64,000 nucleotides of DNA, from assembly GCA_021234155.1 (NCBI GenBank), contig JAJEKV010000040.1, positions 2,459,799 to 2,523,798 of the forward strand, in the 5' to 3' direction. Position 1 is the stretch's first letter. Each line of letters starts with the position of its first letter. Below are positions 46,829-57,743 of this stretch, one piece after another. The notes under the pieces were generated by a model, which was not told the DNA's origin, searched no databases, and saw only the letters and a program-made list of their open reading frames with translations. Made by a program: the position numbers and the translations under genes. The stretch is from Isoetes taiwanensis (lineage: Eukaryota; Streptophyta; Lycopodiopsida; Isoetales; Isoetaceae).

Positions 46829-47711
46829 ATGCCAAGGTCTCCCACTAGAAGCTGCCTTGCCCGAAAACTCAAGAGTGGGTCTTCTTCGGATCGGAGGAGG
46901 TCTTGCACCCGAGTTTGACAAGGTAAGCATCGAGGCGACTTAGGAGCAACAATTTTGATAGCATGTTTCGGGGCTAGTGCAAATAGTGCGAGGATGTTTG
47001 GGGTTCGAAGCCCCTGCGGTTAGGGGTTATCAAGAGCGAGGATTAAGCTGGTTGGATGGCGATTTTTTTTACGTGTATGAGCACGTTTTTTTGTAGGAGG
47101 GACATTGCAAATCATCACATTCCATTGTATTTTGCGAGCATATGCACTTCATTACAAAGGAGTAAGCATTGATTGGGATGAGGTGAAAGCAAGTGCAAGT
47201 CTTCATTCAAAAGGCTCTCAAAAAGAATCGACTGGCGAGAATTAGCTCTGATAAAGTCTTCCAATGTTAAAGCTATTAAATGTATGCCTCGAGGTAGAAT
47301 TGGGGCAGCGGTTGGAAATGATGAAAAGGTGGAGGGAAACAAGAGCATTAGATTACGCCTCCATGCTTGATGAAATCTGAGACTTTAAAAGAGAAAAAGA
47401 AAACAATGGAAATTGAACTGTTGAAGCATGAGAGTGATAAGAGCTTCTTGACAAGACTTGTGCGAGTAAAGATGCAAAAATATGTGAGCAGTTCAGCATT
47501 ATGGCAGGTTTAAAAGCAAGCGGGAAGCCAACCCGATGTGCAAATGGCTTTGGCATCCTATTTAGAGGAGGAGAAATCAAGTTATATTGCTGACTTAGAT
47601 GCTCTAATGATTCCCATTGATTGTTTAAAGGCTGATTTGCAAGAATTAGAAGGCGCCATTGAAAAAATCAGCAAGGATTTGGAAGTTAATTCTAGCGTGA
47701 GAATAGAATAA
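46829..47711 (+). pseudogene. Unassigned plus-strand coding remnants, coiled-coil-like
   Basis: A possible first exon begins at 46829 (MPRSPTRSCLARKLKSGSSS) and ends before GTAAGC near 46923. Further on, broken frames read EKKKTMEIELLKHESDKSF (about 47380-47450) and SYLEEEKSSYIADLDAL, then QELEGAIEKISKDLEVN (about 47555-47700). These are rich in Glu/Lys/Leu and heptad-like. No domain is recognised and two frame changes are needed, so this is weakly supported as the remains of one gene. Confidence 0.4.
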
Positions 47712-48581
47712 AGGAGATGACTAAGCATTTGGAAAGATCGGACCGATAGGGCTGCAGCCTGCTCCCATACTCGTAGCAAAGGCGGGCGGCTTCATTCTCA
47801 CATATAAGCAATACTTGCAGCGGTGCAATGATTGCCTTGTCTCGACCATGGTAATATCTCCACTTTGTGGTCATACATATTGTCTATTTTGTCTTATATT
47901 CGGGGTTTCAACGGCGAATACATGTGTACATGATTGTCTATGGTCAGAGGACTGCGACATTGCTTAGGAATCCCTCCAGAAGGTACATCTATTTCTATTT
48001 TGATTACATAATTAGTTTGAGTGTACTTAGATGTAGTTAGTTTCCATCATGTACATAAGCGTATTAACATTTGATTTGGCGTGGTTTTGTCTTTCTTGTA
48101 AAGAGGAAATGTATTTATACGTACTTTACATTTACATGTGCCATGAAGTGCTTTTTTGGAATTCCTTTCGAGGGGTGTATTAATAGGGTGTATTGCATTG
48201 ACTTGTACTTTGCATTTACATGTGATCGAGAAATGCATATGAATTTGGTATTTGACTTTCCTTTACATTCAATCTTTGAATGATGTATTTGATAGGGTGT
48301 ATTGATAAAATATTTTGTTCTGAAATACATTTGAATTTAGTATTTGGTTTTCCTTTACATTGTGATAGCTATGTACACTAATGTACTTCTATTTTGTCGT
48401 TACATTATCGTGAGAAAGTTTTTGTATTAAAACCTACTTGCATGTAATTAACATTTGTTCTGTTTTTGATTTGCATCGATTGTTTTTTTCTTGATTTTGC
48501 TTCTATCTACTCTACATCTCCCCTTGATTCTGAATCAAGTGTTTACATTTCTTATTGACACCCAATTGTGTCAATGCAGAC

Positions 48582-50535
48582 ATGGGTAGTATCAAGAAAG
48601 GAAGAAGTAAAACTGCAGGTAAACTAAACAATTCATGTTTCGTGCACTATGCTTAAGTTCTGAATATAGCAAAATTTCATGTTGTAGGTGAAAAGAAGAA
48701 TGTTATTGAGAAGGGGTTGCATTTACCATTCTCAGACATCCCAATTGTTGAACCTGGCACAAAAGATACTGCTGCTATCGATGTTGGAAGTCCATCCACA
48801 TCTACATCACCTTTGAGAATTGCAACAACTCATAAGCAATCAGTGCGGGATTTGGAGACAGAGGGGTATGTGGAAGGTAGGGTGATTACATTTCGATTAC
48901 ATTAAGATTGCATCTGTTGTAGTTAGAGTTCACTAATGTTCAATATTTTGCAGCGAGAGGTTGTTTTCCAAAAAGAGATCCCCACTGTTGAAGCCGGTTT
49001 GCTATTATTGGAGCAACTAATTTGAAAGCCCGGAAAGTAATTCTCTCTCCTTTCGGGGTTTCTATTTTTTTTTTTTTTGTATTTTGAAACTTACGTTGAT
49101 GTGTTTTGAGATAAAATTCTTGAAGATGTTGGTGGCGACATTGAAAACGATCTGAAGCTGCTTTTTTTTTCAAGTTGAGGAAAAGGCTTGTTCTTTGGCG
49201 TACGTGTTTCTTTTTTTGTCTTGCTTTCAAAACATTAGAATGAAGCACTTTCTTGTCTTCAGAGACTTGCGACGATTCAAAGGAGCTAGATGATGTTGAA
49301 GAAGCCTTGGAGATTGCAGCCAAGGCAACGACTAAATTTATGGTCAAAGGCGATGCCAAAAGCAATTTGGAAAAAAAGAGTGCAAAACCGAGGCGGGGAC
49401 ATCATTTTGCAAAGCGAGAATTGCTAGCTTACATTGACTTACTTATACTTGGTAGCTTATTATATTTTACTCGTTTTGCAGGTCTAAACCCTTTGGAAAG
49501 CGAGAGATTGGAAGGTATCAATTTATGCTTTATTGTCATGGATCAATTGTTAATATGACACTAACATTGACTTACTTATACTTCGGTAGCTTATTATATT
49601 CTACTCGTTTTGCAGGTCTAAACCCTTTGGAAATAGAGATTGGAAGGTATCAATTTATGCTTTATTGTCATGGATCAATTGTTAATATGACACTAACATC
49701 TTGGATCTAACAACAGAAATGATGACAAGGATAAACTTATGGAATTCACGCCATTCACGCCATTCAAGAACTGTCCGCCGGCTGAAATGAAAGTGGTTGC
49801 ATCTGACATAGCAATTTTATGTGCAACTAACTCTAAAATGAGTAGCCGCTTAGTGGATCTTTATGGCAGGTAATAACCTGGTTTGTAACCGAATTTGTAT
49901 TTGTTGCTATTCCTTGTCTCTAATGTTAATCTTAATCTAATCCAGGTGCTTGTATGAGACATTGCCTTTCGAGTGGAAGAGCAAAATCTTTTTTTATCCT
50001 GCTTACAACTATATAAGGTTTAGAGAAGCTACCAGCAGCAAAAGAAAGGGTGAATCAGCTGAAGGATCACTGAATGTCATTGAAATAGTAAAATCAGGGA
50101 TGAAGGGGATTGTGGTAGCTAAATGCCATCATATCCTTGCACCTATCCTTGAGAATGCTTTGTGCTGGCTATTTTTACGCTCGCACCATCTGATTCCAAG
50201 ATCCTACATGCACCAGGAATTCACGTCTTGAATCCTCTTACAGGTTATGCGACGAATGAGAAAGCAATCAAAGGGTATGTAATACTTTAAGTTGTTGCTT
50301 TGCTTTTCTTCGCTAATTCGGTCTGCTAAATTTAAGTGATATGTAGGCTGCACACACAAATGTTAACCACATCGATCGGTCAAGTATCTAGAGTCGTCGA
50401 TTTCATGAAGAGAAATAATGTTAATCGGATTCAGCAAGTAGAGGTGCCACAGCAGCCCGATTTAACATCATGGGTTGTATGTGATGGGATTTATGCACAA
50501 ATATGTTGAAGCTCTTGTCTCGGTAGAGATATGGA
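48582..50535 (+). pseudogene. ULP1-like (C48) cysteine peptidase gene, disrupted
   Basis: Multi-exon gene. Exon 1 (48582-48618) and exon 2 (48688-48865) join in phase: MGSIKKGRSKTAG, then EKKNVIEKGLHLPFSDIP. Exon 3 starts at 48954 (ERLFSKKRSPLL). Later exons: 49261 (ETCDDSKELDDVEEALEI), about 49715-49870 (FTPFKNCPPAEMKVVASD), 49946 (CLYETLPFEWKSKIFFYP), and the catalytic end IFTLAPSDSKILHAPG, HVLNPLTGYATNEKAI, VEVPQQPDLTS and GLYVMGFMHKYVEAL. The last segments match the W..F.L.P....LNPL and P.Q....DCG.YV pattern of ULP1/SENP proteases, which cut SUMO or related tags. Defects: a frame change just after the Trp near 50166, and loss of about 8 bases exactly where the catalytic Asp-Cys should be (before 50472). 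Transposons of several superfamilies carry ULP1-like genes, which fits its place inside an inverted-repeat element. N-terminal assignment is weaker than the C-terminal one. Confidence 0.65.
49427..49698 (+). repeat. Tandem duplication of an exon-containing unit, about 135 bp
   Basis: Two copies share ACATTGACTTACTTATACTT, TCGTTTTGCAGGTCTAAACC and TTTATGCTTTATTGTCATGG. Each contains a splice acceptor TTTTGCAG and a small exon (SKPFGKREIGR-like), so the peptidase gene has a duplicated mini-exon. Confidence 0.88.
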
Positions 50536-51002
50536 AGTAAGTTGTATGCCTTCCCTTGTATGTCTTTGCATCTCATGTTCCTTTAAATATTTCTAACCTT
50601 ATTTATGGATGTCACAGATTACATCTAAATGGTTCTCTCATGAATCATACATCCGCGACAATTTCTAATAGATGCTTTGGTCATGCATTGTGATGCCAAT
50701 CGAAAGAACGTATCAGCCAGTGTCCCCTCGATTTACGAGCTGATCATGAGTGCGAGTATCGATTTTGCAAGATGAACTATGTAACGGGCTTATATATCTC
50801 TTTTGTTCACATTTGTGTTCATAAGGAATGTGTAAATGACACTATCTTTGAATAGTATACTCTTGATAGTATACTTTATGACTATGTAAGTTTTTTTTTT
50901 TTTGAAGAAAAAAAGATTTACGATTTAAAGAAGCCTTGTACCCTTTTTGGTCAATCAAAAGCAGTTACTTGATTGTTTGGGATTTGATATATTTTGTGAC
51001 CT

Positions 51003-51520
51003 TGTACCACACCACACCCCACAACACCACACCACAATCCACAACACCACACCACCACACCCCACCACACTCCACCACACCACATCATACCACCACACAC
51101 CACACACCACCACCACCACCACCACCCCCCACCCCCCACCCACCACCACCACACACACCACCACCCCCCCCCACCACCACTCCACTTGGCTCCACACTCC
51201 ACCATTTGGTGTATAGTGTATGGTGTGTGGTGAATGGTGTGGTGTGTGGGGGGAGTGTGGTGAATGGTGTGGTGTGTGGTGGGATGTGCTGGATCAGTGA
51301 ATATGATAGTTGGTGTATGGTCTATGGTGTATGGTGTGTGGTGAATGGTGTGTGTGTGTGGTGGGGTGTGTGTGGTGAATGGTGAATATGATAGTGGGAT
51401 GTATGGTCGGTGAATATGATAGTTGATGTATGGTGAATGGTGTATGGTGTGTGGTGAATGGTGTGGTGAATGGTGGGGTGTGTGGTGAATGGTGTGGTGA
51501 ATGGTGTGGTGTGCACCAAA
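51003..51520. repeat. Strand-switching low-complexity tract (CCA-rich then TGG-rich)
   Basis: 51003-51190 is almost purely A/C (ACCACACC-like), and 51205-51515 is almost purely G/T with A (GGTGTGTGGTGAATGG-like). The two halves are complementary in composition and can fold back imperfectly. His/Pro/Thr-rich and Trp/Gly-rich open frames here are artefacts of composition. Confidence 0.9.
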
Positions 51521-51816
51521 AACTTGAGTTGCAAACTAAGTACCAAACATGTTTCTTATATCTATACAGAAAAGGATAGAAATAGTTCAGTTAACTAAAA
51601 GAACAGTGGAAACTCAGAGAACAGTTAAAGCAAAAAAAATAGTCACAACAGCTGTAGAGAAGAGGAGTTCTGTCATTAATGAAAAAGCTTTACAAAAAAT
51701 GGAGTCACAAGGACTATTGCAAAACAAGTTGAAATAAAAAGCTTTACAAAGAATAGTCACAAGGACTATTACCAAAAAAATTGAAACCAGGGATTACAAA
51801 AAACAAGGCTTGATCT

Positions 51817-52119
51817 TCAGGCCATCTTCAGCTCTATATGAAGGTCGTACTCCATGGCATACATCTTCATATCGAGGAGTCGCTCCTCGTCGAGGTAAGC
51901 CTCATGCACCCACTCGATCACCCGCAACGAAGCGACAGCCTGATGATCCATGATGAGCTTCTCCACCTCTGGTGGAGTGAACTTCGCCCTGACTGTAACC
52001 GGGTGGCCTCCGGAGGAAGACACGGATCCTCTGGAGGAAGAGGAGGACCGTCTTTGGCGGGGAGGAGCAGCACAATGCCGGGATAGTGTTCTGCGGAGTG
52101 TGGTCTTGAACTTGGCCAT
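51817..52119 (-). CDS. Small basic-acidic hypothetical protein (100 aa)
   Basis: The open frame extends upstream to 52293. I choose the ATG at 52119 (MAKFKTTLRRTLSRHC) because the sequence before it is Pro/Phe-rich and lacks coding character. The protein has a basic N-terminus, a Ser/Arg-rich linker (SSSSSRGSVSSSGG) and an acidic helical C-terminus (RVIEWVHEAYLDEERLLDMK). The GC content is higher than in its surroundings. No family is recognised. It lies between the two larger genes of the 46370-57504 element, on the same strand as the right-hand gene. It could be an accessory protein of the element. Confidence 0.45.
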   Translation of the reverse strand: MAKFKTTLRRTLSRHCAAPPRQRRSSSSSRGSVSSSGGHPVTVRAKFTPPEVEKLIMDHQAVASLRVIEWVHEAYLDEERLLDMKMYAMEYDLHIELKMA

Positions 52120-52767
52120 GGCGGAAGTGAAGGAGATGGGCCGGAATGGGAAAGGAGTGAAGGAGATGGCGGAATAGGCGATGGGGGCGGAATGAAGCTG
52201 CAGGGCAGAATTTTGGGAATAAAAGGGATGTTTGCATGCATACGATTTTGTTTTGGGAATTAGGCAGAAGAGGAAAGGGATGTATCCATGCATAAGATTT
52301 CACACATCGGGAGCCGATCCACCCACCTCAATATTTTTGCAAATGTAAAATGTATAGGTTGAACCATATTATGAGACCAATTGCTTGGTATGCAGTTAGC
52401 ACAACCCAAACACAAAGTTAGCAATATCCCACATGCATATATCACAAAAATCGTGCGCATATATAAATAGGGTTTTGCTGCTTCATTGATAAGTGTGGAT
52501 AGAGATTAGATGTTGAAAAGTTATGGCTCGCTGGCTTGTAATCTTCAGTTACAGGCCAGCGTGTCATAACTGTCCAAGATGTAATCCTAGTCCACCCTTT
52601 TTTTTTAGTAATGGGCTCAAATATCCCACATGCATTCAATGTTCCACATGTTACCAAATCAACAATTGCCAAATCAACAAATGCCAAATGAATGGATTAT
52701 GTTAAGGCATATTGTGTACCTATGCATATTGTGTTTGGTAAAGCGTGAGTCAACAATATAGAGATAA

Positions 52768-52998
52768 CAAGGAATATTCCTTATTACCTTGAAAGGAATA
52801 TTCCTTATTGCATTGGAAGGAATATTCCTTAGCGCCTAGTTATCAGGAATATTCCTTATTACCTTCAAAGGAATATTCTTTAGTTTGTTTAAGTGCACCC
52901 ATAGTTACAAGGAATATTCCTTGTTACCTTGAAAGGAATATTCCTTTTTGCATTGAAAGGAATATTCCTTAGTGCCTAGTTATCAAGAATATTCCTTA
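52768..52998. repeat. Cluster of nine AAGGAATATTCCTT palindromes
   Basis: The 14-bp perfect palindrome, or one-base variants, occurs near 52769, 52792, 52816, 52845, 52868, 52909, 52933, 52958 and 52985. The group is itself arranged as two tandem copies of about 140 bp (GCCTAGTTATCA marks each). Confidence 0.92.
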
Positions 52999-53388
52999 TT
53001 ACACTGGCCAATTGGGTCAGAAAAAGAGGACAGTGGGATAGATTTTGAGAAAAGGATGTTGAACAAATCATTGGCACAAATCATTGGTTAAGGAACAAAT
53101 CATTGGCATGGTACGAGCCATATCGAAGCTTGAGGGGAGAAGGGAATAGACGCGGGGATAAAAAGTCTTTTTTACCTGTGGTGACTGGTTGATTAGATGG
53201 CGGGGAGGAGATCGAGCGACTAGATCACAATCCATATCCCCAATTCAAATGCAAACTCACTGGGCACCCGATTCTTGAGGAGATCAATGCGAAGCAGGAA
53301 ACCAATTGAACAAAATCAAGCGGCGGGCAAATCCGCGAGTTGAGAGGTACTCCTATTCTTAAACATGCTTTTGGTCCTAATCTAACAA

Positions 53389-53724
53389 TTGCATATAATG
53401 TTCTACACAGATGCACAGAGGAGACTTAACAATGTTGGAAGCATGGATCGAGCTATGGGAGTAGCAGCGGACAAGGGGGATGAGGAATCCCAATTATCTA
53501 AAGCAGAACTAGAGAGTATTCTCATTCAACTTAAACAGGAAGTTGTGCATGCAAAAGCAATCAACAAAGTGCTGAAAAGGGCTGAGGTTTGGAGATTCAA
53601 TAGCCTCAAACCATACTTTACCAATCTCTATCATAAATGGCAGCGAAGAAGCACATGTCTTGCTTACGTTAGACTTCACCAACTTCCAAGCGGTACGTCT
53701 GGACACTCTTCTCGCAATTTTTAG
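53389..53724 (+). CDS. Hypothetical coiled-coil exon
   Basis: The open frame from 53389 (acceptor-like TTCTACACAG at about 53400) contains MDRAMGVAADKGDEESQL, then KAELESILIQLKQEVVHAKA, a plausible coiled coil. It lies within the inverted-repeat element, between the small minus ORF and the right-hand gene. No homology is recognised, and it could be one exon of a larger plus-strand gene or chance. Confidence 0.3.
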   Translation: MHIMFYTDAQRRLNNVGSMDRAMGVAADKGDEESQLSKAELESILIQLKQEVVHAKAINKVLKRAEVWRFNSLKPYFTNLYHKWQRRSTCLAYVRLHQLPSGTSGHSSRNF

Positions 53725-54099
53725 GGAACGGGGACCATTGCTGATCTCCTGCTGCCGGGGACCTTACGGATGAATCTTGAGTCTTGAATCTTGAATCTTG
53801 AGACCTTACGCTACAGTGTGTTTTTACAACTTACACTAAGTATAACAGTCTTGGAACTATATAAACAATATATTAATGTTTGTGTTTTAATCTAGTTCAC
53901 ATTCTGATTACATTCAGTTTGCAAGTCCATGCCTTAGTGCATAGAAAAGTTACTTCAACAACAGATTAGCGTATTACGAGAGATTCTACAATCTCGGCAA
54001 ATTTCAACAACATTTCATGCCAATAGTTAGTCGGTTCATATGCATAAGATGTACCTTTAATCTTATGTTTGGTGGCTCAATGGAAATCTCACCCCAAAT

Positions 54100-57063
54100 C
54101 TTACATTTCGGGATGGACAAGAACTTTCTTTCCTTGAATAAGCCTGTACTTTTGATGGCAACTAGGAATCAATTCAAAGTAGTTACCAGCTATAACTTCA
54201 TTACCACAATAAAATTCATTTCCATAGTCATCCTTGGTGTCTTCTTGAGGGGCATGTTTCATACGTGCCTTTGGATGAGACAATAAGGGACCCTTTCATA
54301 ATTATGCGGGGATGTGAATGATGCAAAATAATCTCCAACCTGCTTTGTCTCATCCACATTGTCCACGTCATTTGCCCACAAGTCCTACGCCTCGTACCCA
54401 TCTTCTTCAACATTGTCCCCTGTTTGTTGGCTCTAGTTTTCTCAACTCCCACCCGCCACAATGATCGGCATTCTCACAAGGGGGCCAATCAAAATTGATG
54501 CATGCCTTACAAAAACATGAAAGAGATCTACACATTAATTTTGTTGGATCATTTGGATCTATGGATGATACGCAATGAAGAGATTGCACCCCTTTCCTTT
54601 GGGAGCACATCAAATCTTTGGGAGCGGTCAATGTCGGACACCTTCAAAATACCCTTTCCACATCAGAAATTTTCTCTTCAAGAACCTCACATGCGGTTTA
54701 CGCATTTTTTATCACTTTCCCATCATTTTTTCTTTGTTACGCCTCGAGCCATAGTTTGGCTATGGCTCCTTTCAAATCATGTGTGCCCTTCCCATGTCAC
54801 GAGCCAAAGAAATTCCAGTGCATTCGATCTTATGCTCTTGATGATACCTAGTTACATGATAGAAAGCTCTTCTCGACTTGAATTGGGCTGCTTTTGCACC
54901 CGTCGGACCAAACTAAGTGGTATTTCATATGACCAGCACCATTTTCTTTCAGCCAATTGAGGTGCATCTTGAATGCTTTTTGTACAAAGTGAGTATCATG
55001 TGTTTTGTCATCTGAAATAAAGAAGTGCACACGTTTCCTCATTTTACCACGTACCTTGAACATCGTTGATGTGGACCAATATCTTTGATTTGTTCATTGT
55101 ACCAATGTTGTGCTTGAATCTCGTTGAATGGCTTCAAAGTATAATTCTCAGAAATCAACAAGCGATAATCTGGTATCATCGAAGACTCTTCATGGATTCC
55201 TTGAATTGTTTGCTCTGCCAATGTGCCACAAAGTTATGATATACAAACTTGACATATGATCAAACATGTTATCCAACATATTCTTGGAGCTGCCTTTCTT
55301 GTCAATTAGCTTTAGTCTTCGTGAAGTTCCTTTCTTGAGGGCTCATTAACGTAACCATAGACTTGCCAATCAAGCGTTTGATCAATCTGCTCCTTGTATT
55401 CTCTTGGACACAACTCAATTAATTGTTTCCCACAGTTTCCACAATCGATTTGATACATTGTAGCTTATGCCACTCGTTTTCTTTGCTCTGTCACATACCA
55501 TAGCCCTCCAAAATGTGCTAACATTATCAAATATCTTGTCCTTGGCTTGACATATTCCAGTATGAGCTTCGGATGCGCACACACCACAATTGCACGAACA
55601 ATTTTCATGGAGTCTTGACCTCATCAAATTAAATGCACCTTTATGCGGATCGATTGCTCATGTTTCACGCAACAACATGTGTTTCTTTCCTTTAGCTTTC
55701 TAATGCAAGAAGGTTTTAAGTATTCAAATTGCCTAAGCCCAATCCGAACCTCACGGATCTTGATCCACAAAATTTTGGAATAATTGACTGTAAAATTACT
55801 GGTGAAATAAAATTAGTCACCTCATTACATTATATTACATACAAATCTTTTACATATTCAAGACCCTAAACTCCCACACATACATGTACATTCGACATGA
55901 ATTTTATTTCATTTACTATGAAGTCACATATTTTTTGACAATTAATACATCTCCACACTAATTTCTTCTTAATTCTTGCCTACATCTACAATACATCGGA
56001 ATATACATGTAAACAAATATACATCCAGAATATACATGTAAACAAATATACATATACGTGTTGCCATGAAATAATTTGACATTTCCATGTAGAACAACTA
56101 GGGTGCATTGCATCTACATTACATTCAAAAAGTAAAGAAATCTGTTACAAACTTTACATCGGTGTTACAAAATAAAAGACATCTTTTATTCGCCAAAAAG
56201 TAAAGAAATCTACAAACTTTACATCCTTGTTACAAAATAAAAAACATCTTTATTAGAAAAACAAGATGCAATTCTGACTAAATTACGTCGTGCACGTGTA
56301 ATGTCAATATATTGAATTGGTTGTGTCCTCTTCTTCATAACATCTCTAATTTTTGGTGAAACCTTTGAGTTATCTAACCAAAACTGAGCAACCATATCCT
56401 TCATGCTTTGATCTATCGTATTTGTTCTTGGATTTAGACACCTGCTAATGCCCCAGATTTGTTCCACCTAGTGACATTCTTTTCCTTCTCTCCTTTGCTA
56501 GTTTCATATTTCTAGGATGTATTTTCAGCAACTTAAGCGCTAGTGAAGTCTTACGTAATTCTCCTTCCTCTCCAACCACCATAGATAGTACGGAATGCTT
56601 TGCGGCAAAGTCTGTCATTGCTATTTGCATTTTTGGCGTCTTGGAGGCCATCCTTTAAATTCTTTACCGGATCTGTTTCCACGATAGCCTCTTGAGGCCT
56701 TCCAATGGCCCGGCTCAAATAGGAATTGCAATCTTTTGTCTGCAATAATCTTCTTGCAAATATACTTTCTTTGTGTTTTGGAGTCAAATTAGATACCTCA
56801 TTCATTATGAGATTTGAAGCATTCACCTTTCTTCTAATTGGCTTTGTCACGTATCCACCCCTACAAACCCTCTGTTTTGATTTTCTTTGCTTGCTTGTAC
56901 TTGATTGCTTTCGAAACTTCATCAGCGGGAGGATTGAAATCTGAACCCGATCTTGACCTTGAAGTGCTTGCATGAGAGTCCAATCCTTCTTCCATAGTTT
57001 CTTCTTCAACTGTTGCTTTAAGACATCGATCCATTTTCGAGAAAAGGGGATACAACATCGCAC
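54100..57063 (-). pseudogene. Large decayed gene with SDG..QFK / NFFGS.HGKGTHD motifs (candidate transposase)
   Basis: Minus-strand segments in N-to-C order. 56551-57063 is basic, with RLLQTKDCNSYLSRAIGRPQ. 56219-56467 has MKDMVAQFWLDNSKVSPKIR. 55415-55627 is Cys/His-rich: HENCSCNCGVCASEAHTGIC. 55039-55221 has LLISENYTLKPFNEIQAQHW. 54848-55063 has HFFISDDKTHDTHFVQKAF and HLVWSDG; a frameshift then gives AAQFKSRRAFYHVTRYHQEH. WNFFGS, stop, HGKGTHD follow near 54776-54817. 54101-54283 has NEFYCGNEVIAGNYFELIPS. I recall the pattern SDG...QFK followed by WNFF..GHGKG..D from uncharacterised, transposon-associated proteins in other eukaryotes, but cannot name the family. The spaced Asp residues would be compatible with a nuclease core, which is speculation. 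The gene has several frameshifts and at least two stops. It starts 440 bp inside the right TIR. Confidence 0.55.
56127..56262 (+). repeat. Tandem duplication, 68-bp unit
   Basis: Copies at 56127 and 56195 share AAAAAGTAAAGAAATCT, CAAACTTTACATC and TTACAAAATAAAA. They lie at the 3' side of the 56219-56467 coding segment. Confidence 0.88.
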
Positions 57064-57483
57064 AAAAATCAGATTATTAACAGATTTGTATTACGCTTGA
57101 AGGATTTGTATTTTTGCTTGAAGGAAAGGGATTTCAATTTCTTCAAGATACATTTGTTTCTTGAAATGCATTCGATTTAGGGGCGACTATAATCGATTCG
57201 GGCCAAGTTTTCGTTGAGGTAGAATCCGGAGCCATGTTTGATCGATTGAGGAAAGTTCAAAATGTGCGCCAAAGTTTTTTTTTTTTTTCGCAGGCAAGAT
57301 ATTTAGATTTTATTGATAGAGAAGCTAGTACAAGATTTCGGGAGGATTTGGTATAATTATGGAGAATATTGTACGTCAACCGCCTTTATTAATGATAGGC
57401 AACTCCATGTAAAATTCAAAATGTACATTACAAACACTTTAACCCAGTTCAAATTTTTACATCAATATACAAAAAAATTCAAT

Positions 57484-57504
57484 CACCCTTTCATGCTTCT
57501 ACCC
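57484..57504 (-). repeat. Right terminal inverted repeat
   Basis: Reverse complement identical to 46370-46390 over 21 bp. Followed by TAAC. Confidence 0.85.
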
Positions 57505-57743
57505 TAACAAACCTTGCTAATATTTATTGAATGAAAAACAACTATTGGTTCAACAACATATTCAAACAAATTTCATGCAATATGTGTTTATTTGCTAATT
57601 TAAGTTCGTGTTCTATTCGTTAGGGCCCGAAGGGCCCAAAAAAAGTTTTTTCCAACAAATAACTACCATGAATATTAATTAACATAAACCATTACATTCA
57701 ATGGTTTTAAATTTAAATCCCCCTAAAACCTCCTTTGGTTTGG

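Larger units (their letters stand above)
46370..57504. mobile_element. 11.1-kb DNA transposon with 21-bp TIRs and TAAC duplication
   Basis: A perfect 21-bp inverted repeat, beginning GGGTAGAAGCATGAAAGG, stands at 46370-46390 and inverted at 57484-57504. TAAC directly flanks both outer ends (46366-46369 and 57505-57508). Between them lie a 35-bp tandem repeat near the left end, plus-strand coiled-coil-like coding remnants, a ULP1-like peptidase gene, a small minus ORF, a palindromic repeat cluster and a minus-strand gene starting 440 bp inside the right end. Divergently arranged genes plus TIRs and a short duplication fit an autonomous cut-and-paste DNA transposon, now decayed. A 4-bp duplication and this gene set do not match hAT (8), MULE (9), CACTA (3) or PIF (3). 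The superfamily is undetermined. Confidence 0.72.

Noticed and set aside
46462-46908. Minus-strand YGCQAFGYGGSNMDV repeat protein
   Set aside because: The 35-bp unit is not a multiple of three and cycles through frames, so the apparent protein repeat is a by-product of DNA repeats.
48940-49365. 141-codon minus-strand open frame
   Set aside because: Antisense shadow of the ULP1-like gene exons and introns on the plus strand.
50936-51385. His/Pro/Thr-rich and Trp/Gly-rich proteins
   Set aside because: Pure composition artefacts of the CCA/TGG low-complexity tract, present in several frames on both strands.
57264-57320. Oligo(T) followed by AGATTTTATT as another LINE insertion (also at 50889)
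   Set aside because: No flanking target-site duplication could be found next to either tract.
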